Origin: JAHDCE01 sp051275765
Lineage (GTDB): Bacteria > Bacteroidota > Bacteroidia > Chitinophagales > Saprospiraceae
Direction: 5' to 3'
DNA: 9,068 nt
Assembly (NCBI GenBank): GCA_051275765.1
Contig: JBNMOV010000181.1
Span: 1-9,068 of the forward strand
Numbering within the stretch: the stretch's first letter is position 1; every line of letters begins with the position of its first letter. This document shows positions 1-6,180 of this stretch, piece after piece. The translations under genes were made by a program, and so were the position numbers. Under the pieces are notes generated by a model. The model was given only the letters and a program-made list of their open reading frames with translations, searched no databases and was not told the origin of the DNA.

Positions 1-93
1 TTCTTTTGAAATTTGGACATCGTTATTTTTCTCCACCGTAGCTAAGGCTACGCTGTCAAAAAATGCCTCGCCATATTCCAAAATAATCTCATC
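1..93. repeat. long imperfect inverted repeat, cut by the window edge
   Basis: The stretch is organised around a perfect hairpin, CGTAGC-TAAG-GCTACG (37-52). The outer arms also pair: positions 1-16 (TTCTTTTGAAATTTGG) match the reverse complement of 71-86 at 13 of 16 bases, in nearly the same register as the central hairpin. The right arm continues into TCTCATC (87-93), which suggests the left arm continues outside the window. The core resembles the reverse complement of the core of the element at 3687-3848, so the two may be diverged members of one family. No coding potential is visible. The outer limits are estimates. Confidence 0.5.
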
Positions 94-125
94 AAAATAT
101 TAAACAACTTACTTTACAGTGTATT

Positions 126-168
126 AAAAGAGACACTAAAATAGTTTCTTAGTGTCTCTTTTGTTTTT
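126..168 (+). terminator. rho-independent terminator, possibly bidirectional
   Basis: A perfect 14-bp stem (AAAAGAGACACTAA at 126-139 with its complement at 149-162) encloses a 9-nt loop and is followed by a T-rich tail to 168. Plus-strand transcripts entering from the left of the window would get the better U-tract. Read on the minus strand, the stem ends in four Ts, so it could also end the antiporter transcript, whose stop lies about 105 nt away. Confidence 0.8.
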
Positions 169-199
169 CAATGTTTTACCTCTTCTATTTTGTCTGGCA

Positions 200-223
200 A
201 GACGCAAAATCTTGCGTCTCTAC
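200..223. repeat. short REP-like palindrome
   Basis: AGACGCAA (200-207) and TTGCGTCT (212-219) form a perfect 8-bp stem around the loop AATC. The right side continues as CTAC, giving the end TTGCGTCTCTAC, while the left flank does not pair with that extension. From general knowledge, palindromes of the type GTAGAGACGCAA...TTGCGTCTCTAC recur between genes in several bacterial phyla, so this looks like a copy with an eroded left end. It lies just beyond the stop of the antiporter gene and may help protect or end its mRNA. Confidence 0.5.
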
Positions 224-267
224 AAACACATATTTTGGAAAATGGGAAATTATTAATTTTTCACTTC

Positions 268-1779
268 CTACTCCTTCTCTACCAACATTCTAATCTTAAT
301 CCCAATACCAGCGAAAATCAGTGTCATCATCGGGCTAACCCAATTAAATATAGCATAAATAGCATACTCGCCTACTCCTACACCCAACACACCACTTTGA
401 TATGCTCCACAAGTATTCCAAGGGATCAATACAGAGGTAACTGTACCAGAATCTTCCAATGTTCTACTCAAATTTTCAGGAGCAAGACCTTTATCTTCAT
501 AAGCTTTTGCGAACATTTTACCAGGAATTACTATCGCTAAGTATTGATCAGAAGCGGTTACGTTCAAGGCAAGGCAACTTCCTACTGTACTAGCAAATAA
601 TCCAAAAACAGAATCAGATAAACTCAATAAAGCACCACTAATTCTGGATAACGCTCCTATTGCTTCCATCAATCCACCAAAAAACATAGCAGAAATAATC
701 AAATATACCGTCCAAAGCATTCCTTCCATTCCTTTACCTTGTAAAAGTTTGACTAGATTCTCTTTTAGCTTTCCATCCATTTCCATACTTTCTACAACTC
801 CCGGTAAGCTCAATTCTGTGCTATGAACTATTGCATTATAAATCGCTCCAAAATAAGACTTGAAGTCCAATGTTGCAGAACCACTCAGTTCTTTAATGAT
901 TTCTGGCTGGAAAATAATAGCAAAAACACCACCTAATAATGTACCAACTGAAAGTGCTACCAATGGTTTCATTTTTAATAAAATCATGATAATCACTGCC
1001 ATTGGAACAAGAAAGAGCCAAGGCGTAATATTAAATTTATTCGTCAATAAATCATTGATTACGGTATTACCCGCCCCTGTTTCAGATACATCTAAGGTAA
1101 GACCTAATATAATAAATACGACCAATGCTACTGTAATAGATGGCACTGTAGTAAATAACATATATTTAATGTGAGTAAACAAATCTGTCCCTGCCATCGC
1201 TGGTGCCAAATTTGTCGTATCGCTCAAAGGAGATAATTTATCGCCAAAATAAGCTCCAGAGATAACCGCTCCAGCAGTCATTCCCAAAGGCACACCCATT
1301 GCCCCTGCTATTCCTATCAAAGCGATTCCCACAGTAGCGGAAGTAGTCCAAGAACTACCTGTAGCTAATGAAATAATCGCACAAATAACAACAGCAGCTG
1401 GAAGGAATATCGTAGGATTAAGAATTTGCAAACCATAATAAACCATAGAAGGTACAACACCACTAATCATCCATGTACCTGTCAGTGCACCAACTAAAAG
1501 CAGTATAAGAATAGGCGTAAAAACACTTTTAAGATTTTCCCATACTTCCAAAAACATCGCCCAAAAATCCACCTTATTATAAAAGCCAACTAAAGCAGCT
1601 ATCAAGCCGCCAAACAATAGAATATAATGGTTAGAATACTGTCCTAATAATTCTCCACCTGCAGCAAATATATTATATGCTAATAAAGCAATTAAAATAA
1701 TGACAGGAATCAGTGCCTCCCATATATTTAATTCATCATTAATAATTATTTTGTCATCCGCATCTTTAATATCACTCAT
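268..1779 (-). CDS. nhaC: NhaC-family Na+/H+ antiporter
   Basis: This is a 503-residue inner-membrane protein that most likely exchanges cytoplasmic Na+ for external H+, serving sodium and pH homeostasis. After a short acidic, polar N-terminus (about 1-19) it consists of many hydrophobic segments. Family hallmarks are clear: GSSWTTSATVGIALIG (141-156), then SGAYFGDKLSPLSDTTNLAP (174-193) leading into an HI pair at 203-204. Near the C-terminus are ASDQYLAIVIPGKMF (409-423) and SRTLEDSGT with LIPWNTCGA (438-459). Length and motif order fit a full-length family member. The ATG start gives a plausible N-terminus; no Shine-Dalgarno sequence is visible, as is usual in this phylum. The gene stands alone and is divergent from tag across a 167-nt gap. 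Related NhaC members include malate/lactate-Na+ antiporters, so the exact substrate is inferred. Confidence 0.93.
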   Translation of the reverse strand: MSDIKDADDKIIINDELNIWEALIPVIILIALLAYNIFAAGGELLGQYSNHYILLFGGLIAALVGFYNKVDFWAMFLEVWENLKSVFTPILILLLVGALTGTWMISGVVPSMVYYGLQILNPTIFLPAAVVICAIISLATGSSWTTSATVGIALIGIAGAMGVPLGMTAGAVISGAYFGDKLSPLSDTTNLAPAMAGTDLFTHIKYMLFTTVPSITVALVVFIILGLTLDVSETGAGNTVINDLLTNKFNITPWLFLVPMAVIIMILLKMKPLVALSVGTLLGGVFAIIFQPEIIKELSGSATLDFKSYFGAIYNAIVHSTELSLPGVVESMEMDGKLKENLVKLLQGKGMEGMLWTVYLIISAMFFGGLMEAIGALSRISGALLSLSDSVFGLFASTVGSCLALNVTASDQYLAIVIPGKMFAKAYEDKGLAPENLSRTLEDSGTVTSVLIPWNTCGAYQSGVLGVGVGEYAIYAIFNWVSPMMTLIFAGIGIKIRMLVEKE

Positions 1780-1946
1780 AATCTGGTATCTGTTTTATTT
1801 GATTGCCTATTCACTTAGGCTAAAAATAGTCAAAAATCCTTAATTACTAATAAGAAGACTTATTTTTGAATGGTTTTAAAAAAAAATGGATAAAAACTTA
1901 AGCTTGTAATAGCATTAACTACAGAGTAAAACATAAAAATTAAATA
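1780..1946. promoter_or_regulatory. divergent intergenic region between nhaC and tag
   Basis: These 167 AT-rich bases must hold the promoters of both divergent genes. On the plus strand TAAGCTTG (1899-1906) is one base away from the Bacteroidota -7 element TAnnTTTG, but no good -33 TTG lies 19-21 nt upstream of it. On the minus strand I found no convincing match. The region is reported for its position rather than for a resolved promoter. Confidence 0.3.
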
Positions 1947-2513
1947 ATGGAAAGATGTACTTGGGCTACCAAAAATCAACTCGATCAGGATTATCACGAT
2001 CAAGAATGGGGCGTTCCTATTCATGATGATAGATTATTATTTGAATTCCTTATTTTGGAAGGAGCACAGGCAGGATTGAGTTGGTCAACGATACTAGCCA
2101 AAAGAGAAAATTATAGAAAGGCATTCGATAATTTCGAGGCAAAAAAAATCATCCAATATGGTCAAGCCAAAATAGATGAATTATTGCAAGATAAAGGTAT
2201 CGTTAGAAATAAACTTAAGGTCAATTCTGTAGTGACGAATGCTAAAATATTCCTAGAAATACAGGAAGAATATGGTAGTTTTGATAAGTATATTTGGAGT
2301 TTCGTAAATGGCAAATCGATTCAGAATAAATGGACATCTATGTCAGAAGTACCTGCTAAAACAGTGCTATCTGACCAAATGTGTAAAGCATTGAAAAAAC
2401 GAGGTTTCAAATTCATTGGTTCTACTATTTGTTATGCATTCATGCAAGCATCAGGTATGGTGAATGATCATCTTACGGATTGCTTTAGATATCACGAGGT
2501 GCAGGATTTGTAA
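1947..2513 (+). CDS. tag: DNA-3-methyladenine glycosylase I
   Basis: This 188-residue enzyme excises N3-methyladenine from alkylated DNA by cutting the N-glycosidic bond, starting base excision repair. It can be read against the E. coli Tag protein from the first residue (MERC). The structural zinc ligands known from that family are at the same positions: Cys4, His17, His175 and Cys179. The base-recognition residues Tyr16, Glu38 and Trp46 are also present, within YHDQEWGVP (16-24) and LEGAQAGLSW (37-46). ALKKRGFKF and STICYAFMQASG follow nearer the C-terminus. Length is typical and no key residue is missing, so the protein should be active. The match from MERC onward fixes the ATG start. No Shine-Dalgarno sequence is visible. 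No partner repair gene is adjacent, and a palindromic repeat starts five bases after the stop. Confidence 0.96.
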   Translation: MERCTWATKNQLDQDYHDQEWGVPIHDDRLLFEFLILEGAQAGLSWSTILAKRENYRKAFDNFEAKKIIQYGQAKIDELLQDKGIVRNKLKVNSVVTNAKIFLEIQEEYGSFDKYIWSFVNGKSIQNKWTSMSEVPAKTVLSDQMCKALKKRGFKFIGSTICYAFMQASGMVNDHLTDCFRYHEVQDL

Positions 2514-2517
2514 AATC

Positions 2518-2598
2518 TAATCGCAGAGTTTTAAAGGAGTTTTCCGCAAAGTTACGCTGAGTTTCTTTAGTATCTTCCTCTGCGAAACTCTGCGGTTA
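2518..2598. repeat. CGCAGAG-type intergenic inverted repeat
   Basis: The element is bounded by TAATCGCAGAGTTTT (2518-2532) and AAACTCTGCGGTTA (2585-2598), which are inverted copies with one internal mismatch. Inside are further variants of the same heptamer: CGCAAAG and CGCTGAG on the plus strand, and CTCTGCG at 2578-2584 on the opposite strand. From general knowledge, CGCAGAG-rich intergenic repeats of this look are common in Bacteroidota genomes. It lies directly after tag and could fold in that mRNA's 3' end, but it lacks the T-run of a classical terminator. Confidence 0.6.
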
Positions 2599-2650
2599 AT
2601 ATATCATCACTCTATCAAAAATAAGTCAATTTATAATATTTTCAATAAAT

Positions 2651-2682
2651 ATTGAAAGTTTGTATTTTTGGGCGTATCTTTG
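2651..2682 (+). promoter_or_regulatory. Bacteroidota-type promoter of the polyprenyl synthase gene
   Basis: TATCTTTG (2675-2682) is a perfect match to the -7 consensus TAnnTTTG. TTG at 2652-2654 lies exactly 20 nt upstream, as expected for the -33 element. Transcription would start near 2688-2690, leaving a 5' leader of about 25 nt before the ATG at 2713. The -33 element lies inside the right arm of the hairpin TTTCAAT-AAAT-ATTGAAA (2640-2657), which could be an operator. Confidence 0.65.
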
Positions 2683-2712
2683 AATAGTAAACCAATCAAA
2701 TGATTGATCACT

Positions 2713-3687
2713 ATGAAGGAAATAACAACTTACCAAGCCATCATCCAACAACAATTAGAAAAGTTGGACAAAGAATGGGCAGATTCTAGCCTTTATGATC
2801 CTATTCGCTATATTCTTTCTTTAGGTGGTAAGCGACTTCGTCCAGCATTAACCTTAATTGGCAATGACTTTTTTGGTGGAGATCCTGAGTCTATTGCTAC
2901 ATCTGCTTTGGGGTTGGAGATATTTCATAATTTCACGCTAATGCAGGATGATATTATGGATGAAGCACCTCTTCGCAGAGGAAAACCAGCTGTACATACC
3001 AAATGGGGCGAAAATGCGACGATCCTTTCTGGAGATGTGATGTTTTCAAAGGCATTTTCATTGGTTACTTCTTGTGAAGATAAATATCTGAGAAAGGTTC
3101 TTAATCTTTTCAATGAAACGGCGATAGAAGTTTGTGAAGGACAACATATGGATATGGAATTCGAGGAAAGAAATGATGTCCATATTGAGGAATATATAGA
3201 AATGGTGCGTTTGAAAACGGCTGTCATTGTAGGTTGTGCTTTGAAATTAGGAGCGATATTGGCGGATGCTTCAGAAAAAGAGGCTGACCTGATTTATGAT
3301 TTTGGAATCAATCTAGGAATTGCCTATCAGATACAAGATGATATTTTGGATGTTTTTGGAAACAAAACTGTTTTTGGTAAGCAAGTAGGCGGCGATATTA
3401 TAGCTAATAAAAAAACCTATTTATTATTAAAAGCATTAGAAGAGGCGAATACAAAACAAGAAGCTGCTTTACATTATTGGTTGACTGAGGCTAATTTTGA
3501 AGCTTCACAAAAAGTACAGGCAATTACTTCTATTTTTTCAGAATTACAAATCAAAGAACAGGCAGAAAATGTGATGCAATTTTATTATAAAAATGCTATT
3601 CATGCTCTTGAAAAAATCGATGTATCTAGAAAGAATAAGAATTATCTATTAGGTTTTGCAGGAATGCTGATGCAAAGGAGTCAGTAA
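2713..3687 (+). CDS. polyprenyl (isoprenyl) diphosphate synthase
   Basis: This 324-residue cytosolic enzyme should condense isopentenyl diphosphate units onto an allylic diphosphate, feeding quinone, carotenoid or cell-wall lipid carrier synthesis. It shows GGKRLRPAL (38-46), the first aspartate-rich motif DDIMD (79-83) followed by LRRGKPAVH (87-95), and the second motif DDILD (209-213) with GKQVGGDI shortly after. Both motifs are intact, as are the basic residues that bind diphosphate. The residue five before the first motif is Phe, with Thr at minus four; family knowledge links a bulky residue there to shorter products, so C15-C20 is my inference. I chose ATG at 2713 over the in-frame TTG at 2704 because ATG is far commoner and fits the predicted transcription start. 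The start ATG follows an out-of-frame ATG at 2700. The stop codon overlaps the first base of a palindromic element. Confidence 0.92.
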   Translation: MKEITTYQAIIQQQLEKLDKEWADSSLYDPIRYILSLGGKRLRPALTLIGNDFFGGDPESIATSALGLEIFHNFTLMQDDIMDEAPLRRGKPAVHTKWGENATILSGDVMFSKAFSLVTSCEDKYLRKVLNLFNETAIEVCEGQHMDMEFEERNDVHIEEYIEMVRLKTAVIVGCALKLGAILADASEKEADLIYDFGINLGIAYQIQDDILDVFGNKTVFGKQVGGDIIANKKTYLLLKALEEANTKQEAALHYWLTEANFEASQKVQAITSIFSELQIKEQAENVMQFYYKNAIHALEKIDVSRKNKNYLLGFAGMLMQRSQ

Positions 3688-3848
3688 GGGATGAGAAATA
3701 AATAAACGATACCACTTATAACGCAGGATTTTTGCTTGCTAATAAGGCGAAAAACGCAGACATAGCCGTAGCTATGGCGAGTATTTTCAACGAAGTTAGT
3801 AAACAAAAAGGCAAGTTAGAAGGTAGCGTTTATTTGTTTCTCGTCCCT
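3687..3848. mobile_element. MITE-like full-length imperfect palindrome
   Basis: Terminal inverted repeats of 27 nt at 3687-3713 and 3822-3848 differ at only 3 positions; the left one begins AGGGATGAGAAATAAATAAA. Complementarity continues inward (TTATAAC...TTTTTGCTTGCTAA against TTCTAAC...TTTTTGTTTACTAA after reversal) to a central hairpin CATAGC-CGTA-GCTATG (3761-3776). The whole element of about 162 bp can therefore fold into one long hairpin. There is no open reading frame of note and no transposase. Flanks are TA on the left (3685-3686) and TA at 3848-3849, but the right TA overlaps the repeat, so a target duplication is not proven. Confidence 0.65.
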
Positions 3849-3875
3849 AGGGGATGATGGGTTTAAAAAGTTTTG

Positions 3876-3883
3876 TAGGTTTG
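3876..3883 (+). promoter_or_regulatory. possible -7 element upstream of the FkbM gene
   Basis: TAGGTTTG fully matches the Bacteroidota -7 consensus TAnnTTTG and lies 49 nt before the ATG at 3933. No TTG is found at the expected distance upstream, where the sequence is the edge of the palindromic element, so only half of the promoter is supported. Confidence 0.35.
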
Positions 3884-3932
3884 CAGCGTTCTTTAAATAT
3901 TCTAAACCTATTCAAGCTTATAAACATTCCAA

Positions 3933-4664
3933 ATGCTCAAAGGAAAATTCGCTTATCATTTATCAAAAATTGCTCCTAGGAATGCTCGAATTAAGCTATC
4001 GTTGAAGAATGGTTTACAATTCATCGTAAGAGCTAGAACGATGGATAGAGCCGTGGTCAAGGAAGTTTGGTTATCGAATATTTATGATCGATTTGGAATA
4101 TCTGTCGAAAAGGGAGATACTGTTATAGATATTGGTGCACATATTGGTGTTTTTAGTATTTATGCTGCTGAAAAAAGTCAAACTGGAAAAGTCTATGCTT
4201 TCGAACCTTTTTCGGATAATTTCAAGGTATTAGAACAGCATAAAACGCTCAATAAAAAGAATAATCTATTTGTCTTCAATCAAGGAGTAGATAGTAAATC
4301 TGGAACTCAAACGCTCTTCCTTTCTCCTGATAATAATACTGGTGGTCATTCATTACATCTCAAAAATAATTCTGATAAAAAAGTAGAGATTACGACAATT
4401 ACCTTGAGTAATTTTTGTCATAATGAACAAATTTCTACCATTGATTTTTTAAAGCTGGATTGCGAAGGAGCAGAATTTGAAATCATAAAATCCAGCGAGC
4501 ATATTTTGAAAAATGTGCGTAAAATTATCATGGAATGCCATCCTTATCAAGATAATAATGTAGATGATATGGCTGATATATTAAAGAGGAATCATTTCAA
4601 AGTCAATCGAATATCGAATGATTCGCCAGATGGAATAGAAATGATCTACGCAGTAAAAAAATAG
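3933..4664 (+). CDS. FkbM-family SAM-dependent methyltransferase
   Basis: This 243-residue protein has the Rossmann-type methyltransferase fold of the FkbM family, whose members O-methylate polyketides, sugars or other small molecules; the substrate here is unknown. The SAM-binding glycine-rich motif is VIDIGAHIGVFSIYAA (64-79), the following acidic strand is VYAFEP (87-92), and the family signature DFLKLDCEGAEFEII covers 171-185. An N-terminal region (about 20-48) ending in RARTMDRAVVKEVW is also typical. No signal peptide or membrane segment is seen. An in-frame TAA at 3921-3923 rules out a start further upstream, and ATG at 3933 is the first in-frame start. No glycosyltransferase or polysaccharide gene is adjacent, so the usual context of such enzymes is missing. 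The DUF922 gene follows after 108 nt. Confidence 0.88.
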   Translation: MLKGKFAYHLSKIAPRNARIKLSLKNGLQFIVRARTMDRAVVKEVWLSNIYDRFGISVEKGDTVIDIGAHIGVFSIYAAEKSQTGKVYAFEPFSDNFKVLEQHKTLNKKNNLFVFNQGVDSKSGTQTLFLSPDNNTGGHSLHLKNNSDKKVEITTITLSNFCHNEQISTIDFLKLDCEGAEFEIIKSSEHILKNVRKIIMECHPYQDNNVDDMADILKRNHFKVNRISNDSPDGIEMIYAVKK

Positions 4665-4772
4665 AAAGTAAGGGAATAGGTAACTAATAATTTTAAATAT
4701 ATTATAACACTATCTTTTATACTTAAATTCAAACATCTTCCGTTATCCCATAAATCTTATTAAATTCTCAAT

Positions 4773-5297
4773 ATGAAGACCTTACTCCTTTGCTTTTCTC
4801 TTATTTCAATTATTTCCATTAGCAATCATGAAATTACGTGGAATAATAGTCGTCCATTGCAGTGGACAGATTATAAAGGAGCACCTAATTCTTCGTATCA
4901 TGCATATACACACTCCAATATTAAATATTCTTATGCTTCAAATATTTATAGGGATAGAACGGAATTGAAATTCGTAGTGGAAAATAAGTTCAATGCTTCC
5001 CATTCATGGGTAAGACAATCTAAGCGAACTGCTTCTTTGTTGAAACATGAAAGACTTCACTTCGATATCAGTGAGTTACACGCTAGAAAATTGAGAAAAA
5101 GATTCGCAGAGCATAAATTTGGTTCTAATTACCAAACAGAAATTAATTTTATTTTTAATGCTATTTCCAGAGAAAATCTAAGGATGCAGCAGTTATATGA
5201 TAGTCAATCAAATCATTCTATGAATGCCAAAGAACAGACTCGTTGGGAGCGATTGCTGAAAGCTGAGTTGAATAAATTGAATGGATATAAGAATTGA
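4773..5297 (+). CDS. secreted DUF922-type HExxH protein, putative zinc protease
   Basis: The 174-residue product begins with a Sec-type signal peptide: Lys2, then a hydrophobic run over residues 3-17. No lipobox cysteine is evident, so it is probably periplasmic or released. The mature part opens with a segment typical of DUF922 proteins (ITWNNSRPLQWTDYKG, 21-36). The zinc-protease motif HERLH (92-96) follows, continued by FDISELHARKLRKR (97-110), where Asp98 or Glu101 could add a metal ligand. Near the C-terminus NAKEQTRWERLLKAEL fits the conserved Q..W pattern of the family. From family knowledge this suggests a small metallopeptidase, but no substrate is known and activity is inferred only from the motif. 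The start is the ATG giving an immediate signal peptide. A decayed gene lies downstream, so no partner can be named. Confidence 0.8.
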   Translation: MKTLLLCFSLISIISISNHEITWNNSRPLQWTDYKGAPNSSYHAYTHSNIKYSYASNIYRDRTELKFVVENKFNASHSWVRQSKRTASLLKHERLHFDISELHARKLRKRFAEHKFGSNYQTEINFIFNAISRENLRMQQLYDSQSNHSMNAKEQTRWERLLKAELNKLNGYKN

Positions 5298-5329
5298 TTT
5301 TTTTTATTCCTTCAGTATAAAAATAGAAA

Positions 5330-5895
5330 GCAACAATCTATGCTGCGTGGGAAGCAAGAATTTCTGTACTCATGCGTTTTAATCAACATTGATCTGGCGA
5401 TGTAGCTCTAGGATTGAGTGGTTATGAGATGGTCCATAAAACAGAAGGAGATAGATACAATCTTGATTTTTTTTCGCCTTCCCTTTTATTAGGATTACAA
5501 TATTCTACATCTATTGGAGGAAAAAATGAAGGATTTGTAGTATTATCTATTGGTGGACAGTAAGGATATAATGATGTTTTACAGAAGTATTCGAGGATTA
5601 TACTGTTGTATCCAGTAGTATAGATTTGTCTTATTTTTTCATTCGCCCACAGATTGGAATAAAGAAAGAAATCGATACCAACCGAAAAAATAAGTTTCCT
5701 ATTTCTTATGAATATGGAGCTTATTTCAGATATAATATGAATGGATTGGGGCAGACAGAATTTATTCATACAGATAATTACAGAGAGATATTACAACCTA
5801 AAGGACATGTAGTTGGTGTTTTTTTTCAAAGTATTATTTCCTATCAGCACTACCAAAGTCAGATTAAAAACTGGGGAAAAAATTGCCTCCTGTAA
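5330..5895 (+). pseudogene. degraded gene, probably for an outer-membrane beta-barrel-like protein
   Basis: A continuous protein-like reading spans this stretch only if lesions are ignored. One frame runs from about 5330, through a TGA at 5390-5392 and a TAA at 5561-5563, to about 5578. The reading then continues in another frame from 5581 (TEVFEDYTVVSSSIDLSYFF and onward) to the TAA at 5893-5895. Joined, this gives about 185 residues rich in alternating hydrophobic/polar and aromatic segments, such as SLLLGLQYSTSIGG, FVVLSIGG and YEYGAYFRYNMNGLG, which look like beta-strands of a barrel. No start codon or signal peptide can be assigned, and a TAG at 5324-5326 closes the frame upstream, so the 5' part is missing or shifted. 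The protein family is not recognised. Confidence 0.6.
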
Positions 5896-5941
5896 TTCAT
5901 CATCCTAGAATATCGCAAGTTCAACTTCCAAATCTTAAACC

Positions 5942-6028
5942 ATGAAAAAATACTTATATTATTATGCTGTTCTTATACCAATTCGAATTATAAATGTCGC
6001 ATATAATTGGATAATTTTGACGACTTGA
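5942..6028 (+). pseudogene. possible truncated gene start interrupted by a repeat
   Basis: An ATG at 5942 opens MKKYLYYYAVLI, which looks like the beginning of a signal peptide (two lysines, then hydrophobic residues). From 5975 the reading enters an inverted repeat and ends at TGA 6026-6028 after 28 codons. No continuation of a gene is seen on the other side of the repeat. It may be the stump of a lost exported-protein gene, or a chance reading. Confidence 0.3.
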
Positions 6029-6045
6029 TAAATACAAATTGGTAT
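5975..6045. repeat. 71-bp imperfect inverted repeat with ATACCAATT ends
   Basis: ATACCAATT (5975-5983) is matched by AATTGGTAT (6037-6045). In the same register the next six positions pair at four of six, and GTCG (5996-5999) pairs with CGAC (6021-6024). The middle is AT-rich and pairs poorly. Symmetry without any gap argues for a real palindromic element rather than chance, possibly an insertion scar or a small non-autonomous repeat. Confidence 0.5.
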
Positions 6046-6104
6046 TACTCGTAACTACAGCGAGTATTTATAACGAAAACATTAGTGAATTGCGTATTAC
6101 AAAA
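6046..6104. repeat. diverged partial copy of the core of the element at 3687-3848
   Basis: CGTAACTACAGCGAGTATTT followed by ATAACGAAAACATTAGTGAA (about 6050-6089) aligns with CGTAGCTATGGCGAGTATTT followed by TCAACGAAGTTAGTAAA (3767-3803), with few substitutions and one short insertion. The terminal repeats of that element are not recognisable here. A small hairpin, ACTCG...CGAGT, sits at the start. Its role, if any, is unknown. Confidence 0.5.
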
Positions 6105-6138
6105 ACAACCTGAATTCTTGTTAAGGAATTCAGGTTGT
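6101..6138 (-). terminator. rho-independent terminator of the TonB-dependent receptor gene
   Basis: ACAACCTGAATTC (6105-6117) and GAATTCAGGTTGT (6126-6138) form a perfect 13-bp stem with an 8-nt loop. On the minus strand the stem runs straight into TTTTT, made by the A-run at 6101-6105. It lies 42 nt past the receptor's stop codon, the expected place. Confidence 0.85.
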
Positions 6139-6180
6139 ATATAATAAATAAGTGCGGTTTTCAGAATCGCTCTTACAAAC

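Noticed and set aside
190..540. Plus-strand open frame of 116 codons over the 3' end of the antiporter gene
   Set aside because: It lies mostly antisense to the well-supported NhaC gene, begins within a palindromic repeat, and its translation shows no domain or sensible composition.
860..1174. Plus-strand open frame of 104 codons inside the antiporter gene
   Set aside because: It is wholly antisense to a conserved membrane protein and has no recognisable motif.
2925..3227. Minus-strand open frame of 100 codons inside the polyprenyl synthase gene
   Set aside because: It is the antisense reading of the catalytic region of a conserved enzyme.
3855..3983. Plus-strand open frame of about 42 codons beginning MMGLKSFVG, overlapping the start of the FkbM gene out of frame
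   Set aside because: It could be a leader peptide or a frameshifted N-terminus, but the FkbM protein already has a plausible N-terminus in its own frame and the short reading has no recognisable feature.
5298..5320. T-run after the DUF922 gene as a terminator
   Set aside because: There is a run of Ts, but no convincing stem precedes it.
5422..5769. Minus-strand open frame of 115 codons over the pseudogene
   Set aside because: The plus-strand readings give more protein-like, beta-rich sequence across the same bases; the minus reading has no signal peptide or motif.
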